Shown: in pieces, positions 23,800 through 32,438 of the stretch
Numbering within the stretch: the first letter of the stretch is position 1
How the letters are laid out: every line of letters starts with the position of its first letter
Origin: an uncultured Bacteroidales bacterium
Lineage (GTDB): Bacteria; Bacteroidota; Bacteroidia; Bacteroidales; P3
Assembly (NCBI GenBank): GCA_947167075.1
Contig: CAMVGR010000017.1
Span: 1 to 38,834, forward strand
Length of the DNA: 38,834 nt
Reading direction: 5' to 3'
Translations under genes and position numbers: made by a program
Notes under the pieces: model-generated
What the model was told of the DNA's origin: nothing
Databases searched by the model: none
The model's input: the letters and a program-made list of their open reading frames with translations, nothing else

Positions 23800-23865
23800 A
23801 AGTCTTACAAGACTAATACTTTAGTAGTGGTTGATAAGGAGATGAGTAGGAGATGAGTAAGAGAT
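23800..23865 (-). repeat. 66-bp intergenic element, copy 3 (degenerate)
   Basis: On the minus strand from 23865: ATCTCTTACTC, ATCTCCTACTC, ATCTCCTTATC, then AACCACTACTA and AAGTATTAGTC (each 7 of 11 to an ATCTCCTANTC unit), then TTGTAAGACTT, 7 of 11 to the inverted unit. So the five-direct-plus-one-inverted plan holds, with decay in the second half. Confidence 0.7.
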
Positions 23866-24111
23866 GGTAGGTTAACAGGCTGATTTTCAGTGGTGGTTTT
23901 TTAGATTATGTTAAATAGAAACCGGTCGGTTGCCACACAAAAATCGATGCAGAAAAAGGGGGTGGATATGGTGTTTTTTGGCAGTGGGATACCATCATTC
24001 AGGTTAGGATAGCGTGGGGCCTATGTTCGCTCTGCGGAAAGAAGGGCCGGACAGATGACAGACCAATATGTGGGGAGGAGAAAAAAAAACATTCATATGG
24101 ATTAAATTACG

Positions 24112-24119
24112 TAATTTTG
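24112..24119 (+). promoter_or_regulatory. -7 promoter element of the C25 protease operon
   Basis: TAATTTTG followed by C, 22 bases before the ATG at 24142. An A9 tract lies 22 bases upstream of it. This supports the ATG rather than the GTG at 24136. Confidence 0.6.
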
Positions 24120-24141
24120 CACAATAATTCTTCCGGTGAGA

Positions 24142-27100
24142 ATGCGGCATTTGGCACAACATATTATATTGGTTATTTGCCTGTTGACACAATTTTGTGC
24201 CTGGGGTCAGGAGGAGAATCGGGTTATTTTTGACCTCAAAAAGGAGGGAAGTACCTATCGATTGAGCTTTCGGATAAGCGATTTTTCAGCCCATATCGAC
24301 CGCTCTGGGTTCACCGTCGTCGAGTCGATGGGAATGACCACCGCAGCCACACCCTCCGGTGCCCCTTCGCTACCCACCATCAGCCGCTTGGTCATGTTGC
24401 CCCGTGGCACAGTGCTGTCGGAGGTGCGTGCGAAGACCCATGCCGACAGCCTGTTACCACTATCGCCCGACCATCCACTGCTGCCTGGTGCCCAACCCGC
24501 CAGCAAAGACGATCCAGACCCGTCGCGCACCATCGACCGGATGGCTTACGCCCAGTGCAGCCACAGCCGGCATGTGCCAGTGCGTCTGCAAAATCTGGGA
24601 GTGATGGGCGACCGACAGGTGTATCGACTCAGCGTGCACCCATTCAGCTACAGCGACAGCCTGCAGTCGATCGCCATATATGGCCAGATAGAGGCTACGT
24701 TTGTGGCTGAAAATAGCCCCTCGTCAGACTGTGGCAAGAGCACCTCGACAGGAGAGATGCTGATAGTGGCCCGCTCCGACTTCCGGAAAGGGCTGCAGCC
24801 ATTTTTGCGTTGGAAACGTCAGGAAGGCTACCAAGTGCACGAACTATACGTAGAGACACATCGTCGCGACAGCATACATCCGCTGATAGTGGCTGCTGCC
24901 GAACAGATGACTACGGCCATGCCATACCTGCTACTGGTAGGCGATGTGGCTCAGATACAAGCCTATACCGGCAATACGCAGCCTAGTGGATTCGACCTTC
25001 ACTCCACCGACCTGCACTATGCCGACCACACCGGCGACTACCTGCCCGACATGATCGTAGGCCGATGGCCGGTGAACGACACTTCGGAGCTGAACATCGT
25101 GGTGAGGAAGACACTACGCTACGAACAGTGCATCGAGCCAGACAGCCTTGCCCTGCAGCAGATACTGCTAGTGGCTGGCAGCGAATCCACACCTCCGGCT
25201 CCGGTCACCACCAATGGGCAGGTGAACTATTTGAAGAAGGAAGTGAAAAAAACACATCCCGATGTGGATACCCTGTGCTACTACAATCCATCCTCATCCA
25301 CACAGCTCCCTACCATACTGAATCACATCAGCCAGGGGACTGCCTTGCTGAACTACACAGCACACTGCACAGCCAGCGGTTGGAACAATCCATCGCTCCG
25401 AAAAAACCAGCTCGATACCCTCCCGATTGCATGGCCTACGCTGTGGGTGAACAACTGCTGCAAGAGCAATATGTTCAATGGGACCTGTTTTGGCGAACAG
25501 TTGCTACGCATGGACAACGGAGGAGCCGTGGCTGTGATAGGGGCCACCAACAACACGATGTGGAACGAGGACTACTATTGGGCCGTGGGGCCGAAATATC
25601 CATTTAGCCTTACTCCCACGTTCGACTCCCTCACCCCAGGAGCATTCGACCACCTGTGGGATACCTCGCCAGATGGGACCACAGCAGGCGAACTGCTACT
25701 GGAAGGCAATCTGGCCGTGACAGCCTTCGGGTCGCCCTATGCCAACTTCTACTGGGAAATCTACTGTTTGCTAGGCGATCCATCACTACGCCCCTATATC
25801 GGTATGCCCGACACTGTGTCGCTGACGTTGGCCGACACACTGCACGTAGGGGCCACCACCGTCCACATACAGACACGTGCGGGGGCAATGGTGACGCTGC
25901 TGCAGGCCGACAGTCTGCTCGGTAGTGCGGTGGCCGACAACACGGGAGTGGCCACCCTCGACCTGCTCTGGTGTATCGACACCGGAGAAGTGCTCCTCAC
26001 AGCCAGCGGTGCAGGGATAATCCCCAAGATGATGCACCTTACGCCTGACGAAGCCACCCAGCCACTCGGCATCCATCAGATTGCCATCACCGACAGCACC
26101 CTCTGCTGCACCATAGCCAACCTGCAGTCGACCGACCTGCACAACGTGACAGTGATGATTGCACAGGACAGCATCGACACACTGGAGGGAGCCATTGTAT
26201 CTTCCGTTCCCATCACCATCGATAGCCTCACCGCACATCAACGCACCACGATATGCCTTGCCTACAAGGTGGTCAGCGTCGGGCAACGTCCCCTATGGAG
26301 CGGCACACTAATGGCCACGACCGATTCAGCACAGACCCCCGTCGCAGTGCGGCACACCCTCGTCTCGCCCTACCCTTCCGTCTCATTCCGTGTAATGGAA
26401 GAAGATGGCACCGCAGCCCGACACCTGGAACAAGGCCACACCTACTCCATTCAAACCATCGTAGACGGGACACACGACAGCCTATGGCTCACCGTCGTGG
26501 CCTTGCCCGATAAAGACACCCTTCTGAACACATCGTCGACAGAGACATTGTGGAACGCTTCCATTCTCACTCCCGACACACTTACCCATCTGCACATGGC
26601 CGGTACACTGTACAGGGGTAACCACTTGGAGCACTTCAGCCACTATCTGGTAGCTGGCGACCACTCCGACCATATAGAGGAAGGGATGGGAAGCTATCCC
26701 TGGTATACCACAGGCACAAAGCCATGGCATGTGGACAGCACGACACGTCGCGACGGAGCCTACAGCCTACGTAGCGGGACCATCGAATACCGCCAGACCT
26801 CCGACTTGCTTATCGAGGTGGATGTGCTGGCCGACGACAGTGTCAGCTTCTGGGCACGAACCTCGTGCGAAGAGACATACGACCTATTGCGCTTCAGTAT
26901 CGACGGGAAGACACAGGGCAACACACTGAGTGGAGAAACCGGATGGCGACACATCACGCTACCCATCAGTGCAGGACACCACACACTGCGGTGGCGCTAT
27001 GTGAAAGACGAATCGAACGATGAGGGAGAAGACTGCGCCTGGATCGACCACATCACACTTCCCCTTTCGCTATGGGATGCACCCTACGGATGGTTCGGCA

Positions 27101-27378
27101 AGGCACAAAACTTGGATATAGTACATCCAACGGTCGAAAACAGTCTGTCACCCATCCTTGCCCCCAATCCATCTGATGGGCACTTTACAATGCATCACAG
27201 CACAGGGATAAAAGCCTTGATGGTATATGACCTGTATGGACGATGCGTATACACCACAGCAGGGCCACTATCAGACCCCGCCTACATCAACCTACAGCAT
27301 CTGCCAGATGGAATATATATGCTATGCACGGCCACTGCCAGCGGGTATGTCACACACAAAATAACAATACAACATTGA
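24142..27378 (+). CDS. Gingipain-like C25 cysteine peptidase with T9SS sorting domain
   Basis: 1078 residues from the ATG at 24142 (an in-frame GTG lies two codons upstream). Signal peptide 1-23 (FCAWGQ), a propeptide-like region to about 200, then the C25 domain from MLIVARSDFRKGLQPFLRWK. Candidate catalytic residues are His408 (LLNYTAHCTASGW) and Cys439 or Cys440 (WVNNCCKSNMF), aligned with the gingipain GHG and ACVNGDF regions. NGGAVAVIGATNNTMW follows as in gingipains. Note Cys409 where gingipains have Gly. Later come an Ig-like region, a cleaved-adhesin-like module (about 845-985) and a T9SS type A domain. It is probably an exported protease. DUF4271 begins two bases after the stop. Confidence 0.88.
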   Translation: MRHLAQHIILVICLLTQFCAWGQEENRVIFDLKKEGSTYRLSFRISDFSAHIDRSGFTVVESMGMTTAATPSGAPSLPTISRLVMLPRGTVLSEVRAKTHADSLLPLSPDHPLLPGAQPASKDDPDPSRTIDRMAYAQCSHSRHVPVRLQNLGVMGDRQVYRLSVHPFSYSDSLQSIAIYGQIEATFVAENSPSSDCGKSTSTGEMLIVARSDFRKGLQPFLRWKRQEGYQVHELYVETHRRDSIHPLIVAAAEQMTTAMPYLLLVGDVAQIQAYTGNTQPSGFDLHSTDLHYADHTGDYLPDMIVGRWPVNDTSELNIVVRKTLRYEQCIEPDSLALQQILLVAGSESTPPAPVTTNGQVNYLKKEVKKTHPDVDTLCYYNPSSSTQLPTILNHISQGTALLNYTAHCTASGWNNPSLRKNQLDTLPIAWPTLWVNNCCKSNMFNGTCFGEQLLRMDNGGAVAVIGATNNTMWNEDYYWAVGPKYPFSLTPTFDSLTPGAFDHLWDTSPDGTTAGELLLEGNLAVTAFGSPYANFYWEIYCLLGDPSLRPYIGMPDTVSLTLADTLHVGATTVHIQTRAGAMVTLLQADSLLGSAVADNTGVATLDLLWCIDTGEVLLTASGAGIIPKMMHLTPDEATQPLGIHQIAITDSTLCCTIANLQSTDLHNVTVMIAQDSIDTLEGAIVSSVPITIDSLTAHQRTTICLAYKVVSVGQRPLWSGTLMATTDSAQTPVAVRHTLVSPYPSVSFRVMEEDGTAARHLEQGHTYSIQTIVDGTHDSLWLTVVALPDKDTLLNTSSTETLWNASILTPDTLTHLHMAGTLYRGNHLEHFSHYLVAGDHSDHIEEGMGSYPWYTTGTKPWHVDSTTRRDGAYSLRSGTIEYRQTSDLLIEVDVLADDSVSFWARTSCEETYDLLRFSIDGKTQGNTLSGETGWRHITLPISAGHHTLRWRYVKDESNDEGEDCAWIDHITLPLSLWDAPYGWFGKAQNLDIVHPTVENSLSPILAPNPSDGHFTMHHSTGIKALMVYDLYGRCVYTTAGPLSDPAYINLQHLPDGIYMLCTATASGYVTHKITIQH

Positions 27379-27380
27379 GC

Positions 27381-28217
27381 ATGAACCTGTCCGACACAAT
27401 AGACCTCAGTACACTGCCATTCTACCAGTGGGACAGCGTCCTCTCGGCCAATCCCCAATCGTCGGGATTTGCTGGGATAGAGATGATCGACTCTGTGTTC
27501 TGCAAGCACCCCGAAATGGAAATCATTTCACGTCCCTCTATGTTCGAAGGCCACTCGCTCGCTGTCGAACACTCCCAGATGGTGCCACGTGAAAATCCAG
27601 CATCACCAGCTTGGATATTTGTAATACTGCTGCTATTAGCCGGCTTGCTGACAATGTACTATAGGAACCATAAACTGACATTTGGCGGAATAATATCGTC
27701 CCTGTTTAACCTTAGGACAATGAACAGGATGCTTCGTAGCAATAATATACTACGGACATCGCAGTTTGCTCTCATACCAGCGGTAGCTACGGGTTGCATT
27801 GCTATGTTCGCTCATCAGGTTGCAATGGAGAGTACTGGCATTGTAGGCTTTCTACTTCTATGGGTAGGCCTCTTTGTTGGCTATTATCTACGGTTTGGTT
27901 TGATGCGTTTGCTTGCCATAATATTTGAGAATGAAAATGGTGTATCATTATATATTACAAGCAGTTATTTATTCCATCTGTTGCTTTCCACCTTGTTGAT
28001 TCCATTGCTTTTGCTCCTTATCTACCTACCATGGGGAACCATCACATTGGAATACATAATGATAGGCGTGGTAGCATTGGAGATATTGCTACGTGTGCTG
28101 CGAGGCTTTCAACTTTTTTTAACAAATTCAAATAGCTCCCGTTTCTTTCTTTTTTACTATCTTTGCGTCGTTGAAATTGCCCCTATTTTAGTCCTGATTA
28201 AATGGATTATTGAGTAA
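27381..28217 (+). CDS. DUF4271 membrane protein
   Basis: 278 residues from the ATG at 27381; a frame extending back into the protease gene is rejected. The N-terminal 75 residues are polar and Ser/Pro-rich. Then comes a first membrane segment (PAWIFVILLLLAGLLTMYY, 76-94) and about five more helices to the end (FALIPAVATGCIAMF, GFLLLWVGLFVGYYLRFGL, FHLLLSTLLIPLLLLLIYL, and so on). This is DUF4271, found in Bacteroidetes next to hemD. Function unknown. Base composition falls sharply inside the gene, from balanced to AT-rich after about 27600. It is translationally close to both neighbours. Confidence 0.85.
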   Translation: MNLSDTIDLSTLPFYQWDSVLSANPQSSGFAGIEMIDSVFCKHPEMEIISRPSMFEGHSLAVEHSQMVPRENPASPAWIFVILLLLAGLLTMYYRNHKLTFGGIISSLFNLRTMNRMLRSNNILRTSQFALIPAVATGCIAMFAHQVAMESTGIVGFLLLWVGLFVGYYLRFGLMRLLAIIFENENGVSLYITSSYLFHLLLSTLLIPLLLLLIYLPWGTITLEYIMIGVVALEILLRVLRGFQLFLTNSNSSRFFLFYYLCVVEIAPILVLIKWIIE

Positions 28218-28250
28218 TATTCAAATAGTTGTAAAAAGATATAATAGAGC

Positions 28251-29204
28251 ATGAAAATCAAAAAAATCCTCATTTCGCAGCCAGAACCGGCCGATTTGGA
28301 GAAGTCGCCCTACCGAAATTTGGTATACAAGCTTAATATCGACCTAACTTTCTTTAAGTTTTTTGAAGTGGTAGGTATCTCTGCCAGCGATTTTCGTAAA
28401 ACACGTATCCACATCAGCGATTACACTGCTATCATTTTCAATAGCAAGAACTCTATAGATCACTTCTTTCGCATGTTGAAAGAACTGCGCGAGACAGTGA
28501 ACGAGGATATGAAGTACTTCTGCTCTACCGAACAGATTGCACTATATCTACAGAACTATATCCAATACCGTAAACGCAAGGTATTCTTTGGCAATCAACT
28601 ATTCTCTGAACTTGTGGAACATATCTCCAAACACAAGGAAGAGAAATTCCTTTTCCCCTGCTCAGACGAAAAACAGACCGAATATACAAAAGCCCTCGAC
28701 AAGGCAAAGATCAAGTATACAAAAGCTCCGATGTATACCTCAGTGCCTCGCGACTTGACCCATTTTAATCTTGATGAATACGATGCCATCGCACTCTTTT
28801 CGCCCATCGGAGTGCGTAGCCTTGTGAAGAACTTCCCCGACATCAAAGACCGCAACATTATCATTGCAGCATTTGGTTCGTCGACCCACGCAGCACTGAA
28901 AGAAAACGGCATCAAACTGACCATCGGTGCCCCCACCCCAGCCTCACCTTCGATGGCTATGGCTATTGAGAATTATATTTTGGGGCGGCAATTCTCGGCT
29001 GCATATACACGCAACGATGCAAAACGCGGGAAGAGCACTACCAGTACGAAGCGTTTAAAACCGGTCATCGCCAACAAGGAAGTGTATAAACAACGCATGG
29101 AAGAGAAAAAGGCCCAAGCCGCTGCACGTCGTGCAGCACGAGCCGAAGAGAAGGCCAACAAGACTGCCGCCAGCAACAAGAAAGAAGCCAAGCCAGAGAA
29201 GTGA
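28251..29204 (+). CDS. hemD: Uroporphyrinogen-III synthase-like protein
   Basis: 317 residues; the body (1-250) shows the two-lobed HemD pattern, with KILISQPEP at the start, FNSKNSIDHFF, YFCSTEQIA, FLFPCSDEK, YTSVPRDL, IALFSPIGVRSLVKNFPD and IIAAFGSSTHAALKENG. HemD closes and inverts ring D of hydroxymethylbilane on the way to haem. The C-terminal 65 residues are an added Lys/Ala/Arg-rich tail (KKAQAAARRAARAEEKANK), probably disordered or helical and nucleic-acid-binding in charge. No hemB, hemC or hemE is nearby. rnpA starts inside its last codons (GTGA overlap). Confidence 0.88.
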   Translation: MKIKKILISQPEPADLEKSPYRNLVYKLNIDLTFFKFFEVVGISASDFRKTRIHISDYTAIIFNSKNSIDHFFRMLKELRETVNEDMKYFCSTEQIALYLQNYIQYRKRKVFFGNQLFSELVEHISKHKEEKFLFPCSDEKQTEYTKALDKAKIKYTKAPMYTSVPRDLTHFNLDEYDAIALFSPIGVRSLVKNFPDIKDRNIIIAAFGSSTHAALKENGIKLTIGAPTPASPSMAMAIENYILGRQFSAAYTRNDAKRGKSTTSTKRLKPVIANKEVYKQRMEEKKAQAAARRAARAEEKANKTAASNKKEAKPEK

Positions 29205-29596
29205 ACACATCTTCCCACAGTTTTGGATTTCCAAAATGCGAACACCTCTGTAGCCGTAAACTCATTGAAAAGCTTTATAATGAAGGACACCGGCTAAGGA
29301 TGTTCCCTTTCAATGTGCAGTGGATGATTGTGGAAGGGGATGTGCCATGCCAGGTGATGATTGTCGTCCCAAAGAGAAAATTCAAACATGCAGTGGATCG
29401 AAATAGGATACGTCGCCTTACACGCGAGTGCTATCGTCTACAGAAGTTGCAACTCATAGAGACATTACAAAACAAAGGACTGCATATAGCGGTGTCGATA
29501 GTGTATGTACACAATGAAATGACACCATACGAACAGCTTTTCGTCCGAATGCGGAGGTTAATAGACGCTCTGATTAAGGAAACAGCAGCACTATGA
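29201..29596 (+). CDS. rnpA: Ribonuclease P protein component
   Basis: 131 residues, basic. The signature [20 protein letters not shown] (about residues 66-85) includes the RNR motif that contacts the catalytic RNA, preceded by [20 protein letters not shown], which corresponds to the family LxKxxEF lead. It processes the 5' ends of tRNA precursors. The GTG start at 29201 overlaps the hemD stop by four bases; the first ATG inside is too late to keep the N-terminal helix. Its end overlaps yidD by four bases, so translation is coupled through hemD-rnpA-yidD. Confidence 0.93.
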   Translation: MNTSSHSFGFPKCEHLCSRKLIEKLYNEGHRLRMFPFNVQWMIVEGDVPCQVMIVVPKRKFKHAVDRNRIRRLTRECYRLQKLQLIETLQNKGLHIAVSIVYVHNEMTPYEQLFVRMRRLIDALIKETAAL

Positions 29597-29814
29597 AAAA
29601 CATTTTGAGTAGTATCATGCTGGCTCTTATTGCCTTCTATCGCAGTTGTATATCGCCTTTATTGCCACCTGCATGCCGATATACACCTACATGTTCGCAA
29701 TACGCACAGGAGGCTATTCGGAAATACGGTCCATTCAAAGGAGGGTGGCTAGCCTTAAAACGCATTCTTCGCTGCCATCCATTCGGGGGGTCAGGTTACG
29801 ATCCCGTACCCTAA
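29593..29814 (+). CDS. yidD: Membrane protein insertion efficiency factor YidD
   Basis: 73 residues with the full YidD signature: [35 protein letters not shown], and [17 protein letters not shown]. The protein is peripheral at the inner membrane and helps YidC-mediated insertion. The ATGA overlap with rnpA is a classical arrangement, although in many bacteria yidC follows and here it does not; comF is convergent with no clear terminator between. Confidence 0.95.
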   Translation: MKNILSSIMLALIAFYRSCISPLLPPACRYTPTCSQYAQEAIRKYGPFKGGWLALKRILRCHPFGGSGYDPVP

Positions 29815-29840
29815 ATTGTATATTCTACCGCACCTATATA

Positions 29841-30524
29841 CTATGCTTTGCACAGAGTGGCCACACTAATTGTGATATTGGGCACCGAAAGAAGTGCATC
29901 GGAACATGAAGTAAGCGTGAAACCAGTGGTTAGCACATCGTCAACCAGTAGGATGTGCTTATCCCGTAGCTTCTCAGGATGGATTACCTTAAAGGCTTTC
30001 TCCACATTCTGCATACGCATCTCACCCCTACGGAGACTCTGCTGATGCGTATAGCGATGACGTACCAAAGAATGGCTCACTATGGGACGATGCATAACAT
30101 CAGCAATACCACGACATAGCAATTCACTTTGATTGTAGCCTCGGCGCAAACGACGCCTCCAGTGGAGTGGGACAGGCACTAAAACATCGATCCCATCAAA
30201 TCGTCCGCTGGTTATCAGTGCCAACCCCATCTGTCGGCCCATCAGTCTGCATAGTTCGGTATTTGATGAGAATTTCATTTGATGAACGGCTTTTTGTATC
30301 GTATTGCCTTGTTTAAAACGATATAGCGACATAGCCGCCTGAAACGGAATCCGCCCCATGAGCAACCGTTCGGTTTCATTGTCAGGAAATAGTGCTGCGA
30401 ATGTCTCACTCAGGTTTGTCAGACAATTAATACACATTTGCTTTTCGCCATTCACCAGTACACGTCCACAAGTAGAACATGTGGTTGGGAAAACAACATT
30501 GAAGATGGCTCGCAGAGGCGACAT
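29841..30524 (-). CDS. comF: ComF family phosphoribosyltransferase-like protein
   Basis: 227 residues. An N-terminal zinc-ribbon (Cys16, Cys19, Cys31, Cys34) is followed by a phosphoribosyltransferase fold with the PRPP-loop ILLVDDVLTTGFTL (191-204) and the VPVPLHWRRRLRRGYNQSELL block typical of ComF. Homologues take part in DNA uptake or in processing of imported DNA, but many non-competent bacteria carry one. It follows queA after two bases and is the last gene of the TPR lipoprotein-pssA-queA-comF unit. Confidence 0.9.
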   Translation of the reverse strand: MSPLRAIFNVVFPTTCSTCGRVLVNGEKQMCINCLTNLSETFAALFPDNETERLLMGRIPFQAAMSLYRFKQGNTIQKAVHQMKFSSNTELCRLMGRQMGLALITSGRFDGIDVLVPVPLHWRRRLRRGYNQSELLCRGIADVMHRPIVSHSLVRHRYTHQQSLRRGEMRMQNVEKAFKVIHPEKLRDKHILLVDDVLTTGFTLTSCSDALLSVPNITISVATLCKA

Positions 30525-30526
30525 CG

Positions 30527-31744
30527 CTAAGAGGGTAGGAATAGACAGCTATCACCGTAGCTGAGAAAACGGAATTGGTGCGAAAGGGCATATCGGTAAC
30601 AATCATGCCAACGGTCACCTATTAGAGCAGATACCAGAAGAAGTAGAGTACTTTTGGGCTGATGGAAATTGGTAATAAGTCCATCAACAACTCTATATTG
30701 ATAGCCAGGGGCTATCATAAGTTGAGTTTCACCACACAAGTGTGTCTCACCCATTCGTTCCATCCATGACAGCACATTTTCGAATGCTTCGCGTTTGCTT
30801 ATGGGTTTATCTGAAATACGCCCGTATGGATCCCATTGGTTTACGTGCATCTTCTTCAGCTGAGGATCTATTGCAAGCTGACAGCCAAACCAATATACAC
30901 TCTCGAGCGTTCGAACACTTGTTGTTCCGACAGCTATAATTGGACCCTGATGCTCAATAAAATGGTGTAAATTGTCTACCGATACCTGTACCTGTTCCAC
31001 ATGCATATCATGTTCGCCAATAGTGTCGGTAGTGACTGGTTTGAATGTGCCTGCACCAACATGAAGCGTAATATACTCCATTGCCACCCCTTGTTTGTCG
31101 AGAGAGGAAAGAATCTCTGGTGTGAAGTGAAGGCCTGCCGTGGGTGCAGCAACTGAACCATTATGATGGGCATAAACAGTTTGATAACGAATGGCATCAC
31201 TCTCTTCCGCATCACGTCCAAGGTAGGGAGGTAAGGGAATCTGCCCAGCTATTTCTATTACCTCTGCAAAGCTCATTCCATTCGACCATGAGAATTCAAT
31301 AATCCAACTGTTACCGATAGCTTCGTGTCGCGTGGCAATCAATTCAAAAGGATGACCAGGTGTATCAAGCTTCATGCTTATTTTGCCATTACGCCAGCGC
31401 TTGTTGTTTCCAACTAGGCATACCCATGTGCATCTTTCTCTACATTCAAAAGCCTCACTAATGGCCATCTGGTAAGGCTCTAGGCAAAAAATCTCAATTA
31501 CTGCCCCTGTATCCTTCTGAAAACGCATGCGTGCATGTATTACACGGGTATCATTAAAAACCAACATTGTGTCTGCAGGGAGCAGTGAGGGTATGTCGAA
31601 GAAATGTTTTTCGCTTATTTGATTATCAATGAGGCAGAGCAATTTTGACTGATCGCGTTTAGAAATCGGATACCGTGCAATACGGTCATCAGGTAAAGGA
31701 TAGTCATAGTCCTCTATACGGATATTTTGCAGGTCACTGAGCAT
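30527..31744 (-). CDS. queA: S-adenosylmethionine:tRNA ribosyltransferase-isomerase, long form
   Basis: 405 residues from the ATG at 31744; an upstream extension of 23 codons overlaps pssA and is low-complexity. Motifs: YPLPDDRIARYPISKRDQSK at the start, MLVFNDTRVIHARM, GQIPLPPYLGR, YQTVYAHHNGSVAAPTAGLH, LHVGAGTFKPV and TNFHQPKSTLLLLVSAL. QueA moves ribose from SAM to 7-aminomethyl-7-deazaguanine in tRNA, giving epoxyqueuosine. It is longer than the roughly 350-residue E. coli type, as in many Bacteroidetes. It overlaps the end of pssA by 11 bases. Confidence 0.95.
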   Translation of the reverse strand: MLSDLQNIRIEDYDYPLPDDRIARYPISKRDQSKLLCLIDNQISEKHFFDIPSLLPADTMLVFNDTRVIHARMRFQKDTGAVIEIFCLEPYQMAISEAFECRERCTWVCLVGNNKRWRNGKISMKLDTPGHPFELIATRHEAIGNSWIIEFSWSNGMSFAEVIEIAGQIPLPPYLGRDAEESDAIRYQTVYAHHNGSVAAPTAGLHFTPEILSSLDKQGVAMEYITLHVGAGTFKPVTTDTIGEHDMHVEQVQVSVDNLHHFIEHQGPIIAVGTTSVRTLESVYWFGCQLAIDPQLKKMHVNQWDPYGRISDKPISKREAFENVLSWMERMGETHLCGETQLMIAPGYQYRVVDGLITNFHQPKSTLLLLVSALIGDRWHDCYRYALSHQFRFLSYGDSCLFLPS

Positions 31745-32438
31745 GATAGCGATGAGTGAAGAGAGAGAGGACGATATAGAACAAGATGATGATCGAAAGG
31801 GCAATCCAGTCAAATAGTAGAGCGATAATCAACGCACATCCTATGAGAAAGAAATATTGTACCTTGTTATGCTTCCACGAAAGGTCCTTAAAGTTGAATT
31901 TGAGGGAGAAGAGAGGTAACTCACTTACCATGAGTATATCCAGTAATACGCTTACTATAAGAATAGCCAAAACGCCATATATATCTCCCCATATTGCTGC
32001 CTTTGAACTTAATGCTAGTCCAACCCATACTAGTGCTTGACTTGGTACTGGGAGACCAAGAAAGGAATGGCTTTGGCGTGTATCAAGATTGAACTTGGCC
32101 AAACGATAGGCAGCGAAAAGGGGAATAAGCATATATATAAAAGCTAGCCATTCGAGGTGGAAATTAAGCAATATAGGATACGTCAAACTATAAAGAATGG
32201 TTGCGGGAGCCACTCCACTAGTAACCACATCGGCCAACGAATCAAGTTCTTTACCAATAGGAGAACTTACAGCTAACAGACGTGCTGTCAAACCATCGAA
32301 AAAATCAAAGATTATCCCAAGACAGATAAACAAGGCGGCCAAGGTAGGTTGATCCATCCTGAGTGCTGCAAAAACAGACAACACTCCGCAAGCAAGGTTG
32401 CAGAGTGTTATCATATTTGGAACTTGTCGCTTAATCAT
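31734..32438 (-). CDS. pssA: CDP-diacylglycerol--serine O-phosphatidyltransferase
   Basis: 234 residues, integral inner-membrane enzyme that makes phosphatidylserine, the precursor of phosphatidylethanolamine. The CDP-alcohol phosphatidyltransferase signature is complete: Asp48-Gly49, Ala52-Arg53, Gly62, Asp66 and Asp70 with the canonical spacing. About seven hydrophobic segments follow. It overlaps the TPR lipoprotein gene by eight bases and queA by eleven, so the three are tightly coupled. No psd gene lies in the window. Confidence 0.95.
   Translation of the reverse strand: MIKRQVPNMITLCNLACGVLSVFAALRMDQPTLAALFICLGIIFDFFDGLTARLLAVSSPIGKELDSLADVVTSGVAPATILYSLTYPILLNFHLEWLAFIYMLIPLFAAYRLAKFNLDTRQSHSFLGLPVPSQALVWVGLALSSKAAIWGDIYGVLAILIVSVLLDILMVSELPLFSLKFNFKDLSWKHNKVQYFFLIGCALIIALLFDWIALSIIILFYIVLSLFTHRYHAQ

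Larger units (their letters stand above)
23419..24141. other. Divergent intergenic region between T9SS cargo and the C25 protease
   Basis: About 720 bases separating two divergent exported-protein units. It contains both promoters (23513-23521 minus, 24112-24119 plus), a G9 tract (23567-23575), an A9 tract (24081-24089) and copy 3 of the 66-bp element (23800-23865). No gene is supportable in it. Confidence 0.7.

Noticed and set aside
24142..27378. Identification as PorU, the T9SS sortase
   Set aside because: The His/Cys surroundings look closer to secreted gingipains, the gene is not followed by porV, and a cleaved-adhesin-like module is present. Left as C25 peptidase.
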